Assembly (NCBI RefSeq): GCF_032118995.1
Contig: NC_092663.1
Span: 5,456,001 to 5,520,000, forward strand
Origin: Asterias amurensis
Taxonomy: Eukaryota > Echinodermata > Asteroidea > Forcipulatida > Asteriidae
Direction of reading: 5' to 3'
DNA: 64,000 bases
The notes under the pieces are model-generated. The model was not told where the DNA came from, ran no database searches, and saw only the letters and a program-made list of their open reading frames with translations. Shown here piece by piece: positions 57,501-64,000 of this stretch; position 1 is the stretch's first letter, and the number at the start of each line of letters is the position of its first letter. A program made the translations under genes and the position numbers.

Positions 57501-60500
57501 CATCGGTTTCTTCACATTTGTGCCAGCCATTCAGGTAAGACAACTACTAACTTCTTAACCAGGCAGGGAACCATTTCATCCAGTACTTTTACAGAGCAAA
57601 ATGTTTCGGGAGGCTTTCTACCATCAATATATTCAAACTGTGTGAGTTTAATTTAAATCTGTAGACGTTTATGTTCCATGAACCCTGAACTGTTTTACAC
57701 ATTGAATATTACATTTTCTGGAGAAATATTCCATATCTGAACAGACCAGGAACATTTCAAGTTTGTTGGTTCTCTCTAACTTCTACAGAGAAGATTATCA
57801 TGTTAATGCAAGGATCTTGTTTTTCCTTTCTTTATAGGAATTTTGTGTGTTTGCCCTGGTCGGTTTAATGACAGACTTCTTTCTGCAGATGTTCTACTTT
57901 GTTCCAGTGCTATCCGTTGATATTCGTAGAATGGAGGTTTGTCATCAATTCTTCTTCTTTAGTCCATTAGGGCGTCAGCCATCCCGTGGTGATCCGATAA
58001 AGTGAATTCCTTCCACGCCTCCCTGTCCAGTGCGGTCTTCCTCAGGTCATACAGACTCCCCCCATTAAGTGCACGAATGTTATCTGTCCACCTCGCCTTT
58101 GGCCTTCCTCTGCTGGCGCGACCAGCAACACGTCGATCCATACATTGCTTCTCCAGGTTATCCCCATCTCTTCTTGCAATGTGCCCAAAAAACATAAGTT
58201 TCTTGTGTAGCATGGTATTTACTAGGCTTTTGGGGTCAAGGACTCTCTCCAGCACACTGATGTTAGTCGTGTGGTCTTGCCATTTGATGTTTAGCATTCG
58301 CCTCCAGCACCAAAGCTCGAAAGTAGAAATTGTTGTTTTCTCATTCTGTGTCAATTATGTTTGATATTTTGTATACCCCAGTAACAATATGATGTACGAT
58401 GTTGTTGTATTTCCCATAATCTGGTTATTATGAAGTACATTTGCAAAATGTTTGACATATTGGCCCAATTGTTGTTACTTGACTATTTCATCTGTTAGCT
58501 ACTATATATCCTAAATTGCGACAACATGTTCACATGTTTGTTTTAATGTATACATTATATAGGATTAAAACAATCAAACTTTTCCGCAAATTAAAGGTAC
58601 CATTCAGAACATGACGAATGTTCATTTACAAAATACCCATTCATTCTACACACAGCTTTCTGATCTGAACCGTAGCAGTGTCCAACATGACCTCTCCACC
58701 AATTCAAGTAACCGACCTTCGACCCCAACCCAAGGTCGTCACTTGACCCGTTCGAAGTCAGCACCTCGATCTCTGAACAACATGAGCTCATCCCAGAACC
58801 CAACAGGGTATAATTACTTCATTGATTCTGGGAGGTTTCCAACGCTCCCGTTGCACACTAGTAGAAGTCGGATTCCAAGGAGGTTAAAGTTCATCTATTT
58901 CTGGGCCAGTACCCGTTTGATGCAACGGCTTATCATGGTAAGTGACAACCTTATTGTGGTTTTTTCATAGAGTTATATTTAAGAACTAGAGGGCGCACTG
59001 GCCTATATACGCGCCCCGGCATGCATGCAGGCGGCCATTTTCTAAGTTGACAAAACTAGCATCCCACAGCGTGTGTTTGTGTGGCCGTTTTGTAAGTTGA
59101 ACAAAACAGCTTCGCGTAGCATTTAATAAGCACAAACTCCAACGTGTGTTTCATATTCAACGCGCGTTCAGAATGGCGTGCGCGTGTCTCCTTGTGGTCC
59201 CCTCGCGTTTTGTGCACGAAGCATCACCCGTGCACCCTCTAGTTCTTATATATACTTCTATGGTTTTTTCTAAGCAAGTAACAAGATCTTTTGTTTATTT
59301 TGGTATCCGACTAATTTATTTCCTATTTTTGCCAATCACAGTGTGCTTCAATTGTATGGATCATTCTCACCAGTTTGTTTATGTACAAATCTGGTCTGGT
59401 AACCCACCTCACTGATACCAGAGTAAACCAGTCATTACCAATGGAGCTTCATGAAATCTTGGCCGTACCCAAGCCCCCCCTGGAGGCTCCGCCCCTAGAG
59501 AAGGAGTTTGATGTGTCCAGGCAAAGCCCGGATGGTGTATCTATTGATACGGACTCAGGCACAAAGCTGTCTAGATTGCAGAGTTTTGCAGATCATCTGT
59601 CTAGTATGAGCGTGGCCAGCGATCGAGCGATACATCAGAACAGTATTAGGAAGGCAGGACAACAGGAAGATCTTTGGAGGAAGTTATCTATGTGGCATTG
59701 GCCGGCTTTGTTTCAGAGCTACAATATAAGTCTACATGGCAAGTGAGTGCAGACAAATGGAAAGAATTTAACAAACCAAAAAATAATCAACAAATTTAGA
59801 TTTTAGTCCAAACTTAATGTGTAGGATTTGAAACTATTAATCTGAAAGGACACTGATGGTAACATTCTTGCCAATTCCAATCTGTCAGAGAAATATTTCC
59901 ATCTGTAATACTGAGTATTTAACATTTTTGATGATGTTTGTTTGTTTATTGTAATATGTTTTTTTACTAATACAGTTTGTGTACTAAGGGCCTCCCCATG
60001 GAAAGTAGTGCTGGGTGCTGATCGAAATCTACCCTCATTTAAGATAACATAAATAGAAATAAAACAGATGATATATACCTTCAACTTGACATTTACTTTA
60101 AGGTACATCAGTATACTTCCTCCCTTCAACCTGAACCTCTTCATTAACCCGGAGGAGGCCGTCTCAATCCGTCATGACCGAGAGAAAGAGCGAGCAGCCA
60201 AATGGTACGGCGACCTGGACGCTGACTCTCACGTCCTCCCGTATGACCCTGACTTCTACACAGAATGGATTGATGAGGAGGGTATCGTACACACCATTCC
60301 GCTGTTCCGTGCCTCCAAGTTTGACTACTACATGACGATGACTCTGGGGATCATGAGTGGGGCGTCGCTCGTTATTCTTATCATCTTGCTCTTTAAGTGT
60401 GCGGTGTTGGTGAGGCTGAGGAGAGCTCGGTATAAGAAGGGCAAGCATGAGGATATCTTGAAGAGGGTGGTTATGAAGAAGTCATGTGAACTGGTTCCAT

Positions 60501-63500
60501 GGGTCTTGATGGGTCACCAGCAGGTACATACATCTACTCCTCATCTTTAAGTCCTGTGTATTTTGTATAGTGTCAGTGAACTGAACTCTAGCTCAGGGCC
60601 TAATGTCATTCTAGCTCAGGGCCTAATGTCATTCTAGCTCAGGGCCTAATGTCATTCTAGCTCAGGGCCTAATGTCACTCTAGCTCAGGGCCTAATGTCA
60701 CTCTAGCTCAGGGCCTAATGTCACTCTAGCTCAGGGCCTAATGTCACTCTAGCTCAGAACCTAATGTCATAAAGCTCCTTTAGCACAAACATAATCTAAG
60801 CAAAACCAAATTAAGCTTACCAGACTATTGGCACCGCCAAAATACCTTAAAAATTAATTGTTTTTTTCCATTAGACTAGTTGCCTGTTTGGTTATTGTAA
60901 AATGAGCTATTGAACCCCATGCTCGCACATCACACGCGACAACTGATGCCACGCTCACCATGTTGCTGGTCAATAGGTTTATGTGTAAACGTCGCGTCCC
61001 CTAAATCGCGCACTTCTCTGAATAACACACATTGACATTGACAACCAAAATGGCGCATCCAAGATTATTCTGATGATGACGTCAGGTGAAATGGGTCAAT
61101 AAAGTATAAGAACTAGTTATTATTATAATTATTAATCTGTGATCTCCAAACCGTTCTCAAAGTTCTTGTGTGATGTACAAATGTCCTCCACCATACACTG
61201 CAATGTAGCCACTTCAAATCTGTATATTGTATGTTGTGTTACACCTAGGACTACCCTAGGGGGTCCAGTATTTGTGACCAGTGATCCAAAACTATGGAAG
61301 AATCTTACTCCTTGTATTAGAAAATAGTCACTTTAAGGAAAAAACCTGTTTACTTCACTCATTTAAAGGCAGTGGACACTATTGGTAATTACTGAAAATA
61401 TTTGTTAGCATAAAACTTTACTCGGTAATGAGTAGTGGGGAGTGGTTGATGGTATAAAACATTGTGAGAAATGGCTCCCTCTAAAGTGACATAGTTTTCA
61501 TGAAAGAAGTATTTTTCCACGAATTTGATTTAAAAACCTCAAGTTTAGAACTTGAGGTCTCAAAATTAAGCATATAAAAGCACACAACTTCGTGTGACAA
61601 GGGTGTTTTTTCTTTCATTATTATCTCGCAACTTCGATGACCGATTGAGCTCAAATTTTCACAGGTTTGTTATTTTATGTATATGTTGAGATACACCAAA
61701 TGAGAAGACTGGTCTACGACAATTACGAATAGTGTCCACTGTCTTCAATTCCTTTTTTGATCTGTTTGTGTATTTGTATTTCCTTTTCTCTTTTATGCAG
61801 TAGAGTATATTCATACATATGTTTGGCAATATTAATGTCCATTGTAATATTAATGTCCATTGTAATTATTATTATTATTTTGTAGGAGATAGAGTGCTTA
61901 GCAAGTGAGGGTTCTTGGATTGCAAGTTGCTGCTTAGGGGGAGAAATTCGCATATGGGATGGTACGAGTGGAGAATGCACGATATGCATTGATCGTCAAA
62001 GGTAGGTCCTTACAAGTCTTTTGTGTCTTTACTTCAACTTTTTAGTTTACAGTACTACATCAGTGGAGTTGACCTTGCGATCAAGCTATTTGAGTCAGTT
62101 GTCAGAAAACATATTTTATGGAGAACAAAGCCAAAACAGGGTAACAGGGGTCAAATATAAAAAATAAGAAATTAGTAAATTTAGTTAAAGGCAGTGGACA
62201 TTGGTAATTACTCAAAATAATTATTAGCATCAAACCTTTCTTGGTGACGAGTAATGGGGAGAGGTTGATGGAATAAAACATTGTGAGAAACGGCTCCCTC
62301 TGAAGTGACGTAGTTTTTGAGAAAGAAGTAATTTTCCACGAATTTGATTTCGAGACCTCAAGTGTAGAATTTGAGGTCTCGAAATCAACCATCTAAACGC
62401 ACACAACTTCATGTGACAAGGGTGTTTTTTCTTTCATTATTATCTGGCAAGTTCGATGACCGATTGAGCTCAAATTTTCACAGGTGTGTTATTTTATGCG
62501 TATGTTGAGATACACCAATTGTGAAGGCTAGTCTTTGACAATTACCAATAGTGTCCACTGGCTTTAAAATGTAACTTATTATATAGTAGCAGCTTCCTTG
62601 CTGATAAATAGCATACAAACATTTTTCCTACTTAAGTCTATTTTCAGATTTGTTTGGCCCTTAGAAATATCTGGAAAATTGTGATTAAATAGCCTGGAAT
62701 GTATATTACAGACTTCACGGTGTGCACATGTGGGTCAGTCCTTGTACTTTATAAACAATTCCTACTATTTTCCAAGGACCCAATATAATGCCCGCTTATT
62801 GTTACTCTATCACCATCCACCTAATTTCTCTTTCCCATGCAGCTACTTTAAGACAAGAAGACGTCTAGGAAGTGGTAACACCAGAACACGTCATGGCTCT
62901 GGTGGGGGTCTACCCATGAGGCAGCATAGCTGGAGCGATAATATGTCATGTGAGAAGGCCAACTACCCAGTCAATCGCAGAAACGGCCATTTACATAATC
63001 ATATAGATCTCTCAGGAGCTATATCAACTGACTTTGGGTTGAGCTCCGGTGATGCTGGGAATGGCAGTCAGGATGATAGGATGTCATCGGGTGTTTATAG
63101 TGCGTCGCCGGAATCCAGAAGCACAGAGCTGGATGTGAATGGAGGTCTAGGCACACCAAGGAGCTCTGGAAATGGTTATGACTTTAAGACAATAGTGGAT
63201 TCTTATTTGATGCAAACGCAGCAACGCTATGGCACTGCTGATGAGGAGGACGAGGGACTGGATGATGTTTATCAAGACTTGTCATCCCCGCTCCTTAATA
63301 GATCCTCCCAAAACCTAACCACAATCAATGAACTAGGGGGTCATATGAGACCTCGAACTGCCTCGGCTGGGTCCATGGGACTGAGGTACGAACATAATCC
63401 TCAGGATCCGGGAGACCTGAACAAGAGTCCGGCTCAGTGTGTTAATCACAATAGATTCTCATTTGATGAGAGTTTATTGAGGCAGCTTGAAGCGGGTGGA

Positions 63501-63973
63501 GATTCAGGGATGACGTCTTCGTTGGTGGGTGTCCCACCGCCTCTCATCTGGTGCATGGAATGTAGTGATCATATGGTAGTAGTGGGATGCAGTAATGGCA
63601 GAATAGAGGTTTGTATACTCTTTAATAGTCAGCTGTTTTGTTTTTTATTATCCCTGTATTTTGTATTGTTCTTTTTTTATGCCAAATTACTAACTTCTAA
63701 TGATAATTTGATAACCAGAGGGTTTATCTATAGATTAATTAAACTGACTGTGCAAATTTTGTCATATCCTTTAGTTATGGGATCCCAGTAATGGATTCCT
63801 CCTAGGTTCTTATGAGGACAATCCCATCGGAGCAACAGGTCTATGCATCGCTGGATCCCACCTCGTTATTGCTCGACTCAACGGTACCCTAGAGTTCCTA
63901 GAACTTGTTACTCATCACTCAGTTCATATCAATCAAGCTCTCTTCAATGACCATCTTGCAGAAGGCAACAGAG
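44564..63973 (+). CDS. SCAP: SREBP cleavage-activating protein (SCAP), 16 coding exons visible, 3' end beyond window
   Basis: Exons 44564-44682, 50350-50491, 51941-52098, 52547-52746, 53164-53381, 53987-54065, 55183-55309, 55825-55937, 57440-57534, 57838-57936, 58656-58937, 59342-59742, 60103-60523, 61886-62001, 62843-63608 and 63775-63973 join in phase to about 1178 residues. SCAP is an ER membrane sterol sensor that carries SREBP to the Golgi. Seen: N-terminal helix, luminal loop 1 ([38 protein letters not shown]), sterol-sensing domain (residues about 285-445), COPII-type MELSDL (449-454), luminal loop 7 ([20 protein letters not shown]), last helix, then WD40 repeats with a long Ser/Gly-rich insertion. 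Order and lengths follow vertebrate SCAP. A partial copy of the seventh coding exon precedes it. The window ends inside an intron of the WD40 region. Confidence 0.97.
45285..45546 (+). repeat. L2-like LINE/SINE 3' end with (ATT)n and (AAAT)n
   Basis: GTCACTGAGTGACGGACATT, TGCGCTATATAAGAAGCC, then about 70 bp of (ATT)n (45445-45515) and (AAAT)n to 45546. The GCGCTATATAAG plus (ATT)n end is typical of L2-related elements and SINEs using their tail. Confidence 0.7.
45547..47175. other. SCAP intron 1, nothing firmly recognised
   Basis: Some GC-rich inverted pieces (GGTCGGAGCCGGTCGG and CCGACCGG, 45790-45890) suggest a decayed repeat. No exon or RNA gene seen. Confidence 0.4.
47176..47565. mobile_element. 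Full-length palindromic element family C, copy 2
   Basis: TTAAAGGAACACGTTGCCTT to AAGGCAACGTGTTCCTTTAA, with both halves inverse over about 190 bp and centre ATGGGAGTCAAAATTTTGAC near 47370. Highly similar to 29992-30372. Confidence 0.9.
47566..48586. other. SCAP intron 1, nothing recognised
   Basis: AT-rich intronic DNA; only short chance ORFs. Confidence 0.45.
48587..48813. repeat. Near-perfect palindrome, 107-bp arms and 13-bp loop
   Basis: The left arm 48587-48693 (ATAGAAGAGTTTGCGGTAAC ... ATCAGTATGCTCT) is mirrored by 48707-48813 (AGAGCATACTGATCGAAACG ... AACTCTTCTAT). I see no mismatch by eye. The short flank AAAGTTTCAAATCCTACTGA that follows (48830) also occurs at 10396, so this is probably part of a dispersed family. 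Confidence 0.93.
48850..50349. other. SCAP intron 1 remainder
   Basis: No exon recognised. 49850-50045 (GCCTTGAACTTTGC ... CCAGGGCCTGGTAGAATTTG) is somewhat GC-richer and may be an old repeat. Confidence 0.4.
50350..50491 (+). CDS. SCAP: SCAP coding exon 2
   Basis: Residues 40-87: [20 protein letters not shown], the luminal loop-1 start. Preceded by a 5.7-kb repeat-filled intron. Confidence 0.95.
50522..50700. repeat. MITE family A, left half
   Basis: AAAGGCTTTGGACATGTTTG, CTCACTTGGTGTATCCCA and GTGTGCTTTCAGATGCC blocks; right half missing. Confidence 0.65.
50753..51142. repeat. MITE family A, inverted relative to the previous half
   Basis: AAAGACACTGGATACTATTA to TTTGACAATTACCAAAGGTA, including GAAACGGCTCCCTCTGAAAT. 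A small hairpin (CCATAGAGAAAGG / CCTTCCTCTATGG) lies inside at 51057-51086. Confidence 0.75.
51559..51795. repeat. MITE family A, partial
   Basis: AAAGGCACTTGCACTGGTTA edge, AACAACTCCCTCTGAAGTGA, AGACTTCAGACCTGAAGC; right TIR absent. Confidence 0.6.
51941..52098 (+). CDS. SCAP: SCAP coding exon 3
   Basis: Residues 88-139: [19 protein letters not shown], then [20 protein letters not shown]. Contains an NAT glycosylation motif. Donor GG|GTATGG, phase 2. Confidence 0.95.
52255..52505 (-). mobile_element. tRNA-derived SINE, minus orientation
   Basis: On the minus strand the 5' part contains a B-box-like GGGCTTGAGTCC (plus-strand GGACTCAAGCCC near 52450). It is followed by the body whose plus-strand reading is CAAACCCCTTCTCTGC, CTGCACTGGGTTCTTTTATG, CACACGGGACCAAC. 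A diverged plus-orientation copy is at 56290-56500. Confidence 0.6.
52547..52746 (+). CDS. SCAP: SCAP coding exon 4
   Basis: Residues 140-206: [26 protein letters not shown] and SIK; luminal loop 1. The acceptor lies about 45 bp downstream of a SINE. Donor AAAG|GTATCA. Confidence 0.93.
53164..53381 (+). CDS. SCAP: SCAP coding exon 5
   Basis: Residues 207-279: [33 protein letters not shown] and HIYYQ; end of luminal loop 1. Confidence 0.95.
53737..53866. repeat. Short palindromic TIR element, copy 2
   Basis: GGGTGGATTTCACAAAGAGT to ACTCTTTGTGAAATCGACC; same family as 2180-2335. In SCAP intron 5, about 120 bp before exon 6. Confidence 0.8.
53987..54065 (+). CDS. SCAP: SCAP coding exon 6 (sterol-sensing domain begins)
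   Basis: Residues 280-305: [18 protein letters not shown], the first sterol-sensing-domain helix. The YIYFS segment is where I place human Tyr298, a sterol-resistance site. Donor A|GTAAGT, phase 1. Confidence 0.95.
54181..54552. repeat. MITE family B, copy 2
   Basis: AAAGCCATTGGACCCTTTCG to CGAAAGGGTCCAATGGCTTT, with the internal hairpin TTCTCGTTAGCGAGAA. Confidence 0.88.
54551..54724. repeat. Short TIR element (AAGCCCGGTTCATACTTCC family), copy 2
   Basis: AAGCCCGGTTCATACTTCCT to GGTAGCATGAACCGGGCTAT, with GATGACGTCAAAATTCGTAT inside. Abuts the preceding MITE B, with ends overlapping at TTTAAGCCCGG. Confidence 0.82.
54978..55120 (+). pseudogene. SCAP: Partial tandem duplicate of SCAP exon 7 and its acceptor
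   Basis: 143 bp nearly identical to 55121-55263. It includes the pyrimidine-rich tract, an acceptor (TTATAG|GTAAGA; exon would start 55043) and the first 25 or so codons [20 protein letters not shown]. It then breaks off at CTCTATGTCA into the second unit's intron. Read onward, the frame reaches TAG at the true acceptor (55180-55182). It has no matching normal donor, so inclusion would truncate SCAP inside the sterol-sensing domain. Confidence 0.85.
55183..55309 (+). CDS. SCAP: SCAP coding exon 7 (genuine copy)
   Basis: Residues 306-347: [20 protein letters not shown], then [18 protein letters not shown]. The acceptor CTCTATAG is conserved. Donor AAG|GTAAGC, phase 2. Confidence 0.95.
55350..55706. 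repeat. MITE family A copy
   Basis: AAAGGCACTATTGGTAATGA to CAAACATGTCCAGTGCCTTT, with GGGCTCCCTCTGAAGTAAGA; in SCAP intron 7. Confidence 0.8.
55825..55937 (+). CDS. SCAP: SCAP coding exon 8
   Basis: Residues 348-385: [20 protein letters not shown], then [17 protein letters not shown]; core sterol-sensing-domain motif. Confidence 0.97.
55975..56135. repeat. Dispersed repeat, copy 2 (inverted relative to 42030-42200)
   Basis: CTATGAGGAAATTGTAAATT, AATGACCAGGGA and CTTCGTTGCCTCCGTGAAGT match the first copy inverted. Confidence 0.6.
56290..56500 (+). mobile_element. Diverged tRNA-derived SINE, plus orientation
   Basis: GGTTTGAGTCCAGG (B-box-like, near 56332), then GAAGGGACGTGAAGCCATAG and GTCACATGTGTTTTGTAATG, equivalent to the inverted reading of 52255-52505. 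Confidence 0.5.
56501..57439. other. SCAP intron 8, nothing firmly recognised
   Basis: No exon before 57440. Possible decayed repeats around 56520-56820. Confidence 0.4.
57440..57534 (+). CDS. SCAP: SCAP coding exon 9
   Basis: Residues 386-417: [20 protein letters not shown], then FFTFVPAIQ. Confidence 0.95.
57838..57936 (+). CDS. SCAP: SCAP coding exon 10 (end of sterol-sensing domain)
   Basis: Residues 418-450: [20 protein letters not shown], then SVDIRRME. The aspartate in VDIRR is, as I recall, the human Asp443 site of sterol resistance. Donor GAG|GTTTGT. An antisense LINE fragment begins about 15 bp into the intron. Confidence 0.97.
57950..58364 (-). mobile_element. 5'-truncated LINE fragment (RT C-terminal end), antisense to SCAP
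   Basis: The minus-strand frame 58354-57959 (131 codons) reads [60 protein letters not shown]. This is the characteristic C-terminal segment of RT polyproteins often annotated as craniofacial-development-protein-2-like or endonuclease-reverse transcriptase. The frame is intact to its stop. A short GAA-rich tail (TTCTTCTTCTTT on plus) ends it about 15 bp from the exon 10 donor. Confidence 0.88.
58656..58937 (+). CDS. SCAP: SCAP coding exon 11 (cytosolic loop 6)
   Basis: Residues 451-544: starts LSDLNRSS, completing MELSDL. Then a Ser/Arg-rich loop and [20 protein letters not shown] leading into the next helix. Confidence 0.94.
59342..59742 (+). CDS. SCAP: SCAP coding exon 12 (luminal loop 7)
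   Basis: Residues 545-677: helix [14 protein letters not shown], a Pro/Ser-rich luminal segment, and [20 protein letters not shown] with an NIS glycosylation motif. Donor CAA|GTGAGT, phase 2. Confidence 0.94.
60103..60523 (+). CDS. SCAP: SCAP coding exon 13
   Basis: Residues 678-818: [20 protein letters not shown], an acidic luminal stretch, the last helix [20 protein letters not shown], then a basic linker and [11 protein letters not shown] entering WD40. Confidence 0.95.
60590..60772. repeat. 23-bp minisatellite, eight copies
   Basis: Unit AGCTCAGGGCCTAATGTCAT plus TCT, starting at 60590, 60613, 60636, 60659, 60682, 60705, 60728 and 60751. The first copies have ATTCT, later ones ACTCT, and the last is diverged (GAACC). 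Lies in SCAP intron 13. Confidence 0.95.
61235..61345 (+). mobile_element. Short LINE 3'-end remnant
   Basis: Reads [20 protein letters not shown] then stop, resembling the APRLWNSLPxxIR block found near the RT C-terminus of CR1/L2-like elements. Weak. Confidence 0.35.
61366..61748. repeat. MITE family A copy
   Basis: AAAGGCAGTGGACACTATTG to CGAATAGTGTCCACTGTCTT, about 380 bp, opposite orientation to the 4690 and 33272 copies; SCAP intron 13. Confidence 0.88.
61886..62001 (+). CDS. SCAP: SCAP coding exon 14 (first WD40 repeat)
   Basis: Residues 819-856: [20 protein letters not shown], then [11 protein letters not shown], a clear WD repeat. Confidence 0.95.
62186..62568. repeat. MITE family A copy
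   Basis: AAAGGCAGTGGACATTGGTA to CAATAGTGTCCACTGGCTTT, with the internal palindrome GATTTCGAGACCTCAAGT ... TTGAGGTCTCGAAATC. Same orientation as the 61366 copy, only about 440 bp away with exon 14 between them. Confidence 0.9.
62843..63608 (+). CDS. SCAP: SCAP coding exon 15 (Ser/Gly-rich insertion and next WD40 start)
   Basis: Residues 857-1112: a long, low-complexity, probably phosphorylatable insert between WD repeats, with acidic [16 protein letters not shown]. It then resumes at [20 protein letters not shown]. Phase 0 exit, GAG|GTTTGT. Confidence 0.93.
63775..63973 (+). CDS. SCAP: SCAP coding exon 16 (WD40), last in window
   Basis: Residues 1113-1178: [37 protein letters not shown]. 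Donor AGAG|GTACGT; the gene continues past 64000. Confidence 0.93.
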
Positions 63974-64000
63974 GTACGTTCAAACTAAAGCTTTACCCAT

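Noticed and set aside
58002..58364. Plus-strand 120-codon ORF in SCAP intron 10
   Set aside because: Shadow of the minus-strand LINE reverse-transcriptase fragment.
60590..60772. CRISPR-like direct repeats
   Set aside because: Head-to-tail 23-bp minisatellite with no spacers.

Overview
The window is a eukaryotic, AT-rich, repeat-dense genomic segment. It contains three intron-rich animal genes on the + strand, interrupted by many terminal-inverted-repeat (TIR) elements, LINEs and tRNA-derived SINEs. Gene content, a CR1/L2-like LINE carrying a 2A-like peptide, and the dense MITE load suggest an invertebrate deuterostome, most probably an echinoderm such as a sea star. That assignment is inference, not proof.

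Layout. 1-1140: 3' part of a CR1/L2-type LINE. 2772-7425: a four-exon gene for a 425-residue monocarboxylate-transporter-like (SLC16/MFS) protein. 7426-12577: intergenic, mostly repeats, including a 2.3-kb TIR element. 12578-36728: a complete 23-exon integrin beta subunit gene (828 residues; all reading phases agree). Its introns hold palindromic satellites, a minisatellite grown from an exon/intron border, a 4.7-kb 2A-containing LINE flanked by a 34-bp target duplication, and a SINE. 36729-44460: intergenic plus the probable SCAP promoter/5' region, with a 1.1-kb foldback element. 44461-63973 and beyond: the SCAP gene (SREBP cleavage-activating protein). Sixteen coding exons are visible, covering about 1178 residues, and the gene runs out of the window within its WD40 region.

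The three genes are unrelated in function: membrane transport of monocarboxylate-like solutes, cell-matrix adhesion, and sterol-regulated ER-to-Golgi escort of SREBP. They look like ordinary neighbours rather than a pathway cluster. All share the + strand, and exon phases were checked so that each model reads through without a stop.

The most unusual content is structural. (i) A LINE has CRE-like TGACGTCA monomers directly upstream of an ORF with a hydrophobic leader and a 2A-like motif. (ii) A fresh tandem duplication covers the start of a SCAP sterol-sensing-domain exon. (iii) Copies of the integrin PSI-exon splice-donor border repeat with a 50-bp period. (iv) Several TIR elements carry tandem arrays, often of self-complementary units. 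(v) There are long, nearly perfect palindromes (a 107-bp arm hairpin, 190-bp arm foldbacks and a ~0.5-kb arm foldback). No transposase gene, no CRISPR array and no functional tRNA gene was seen.
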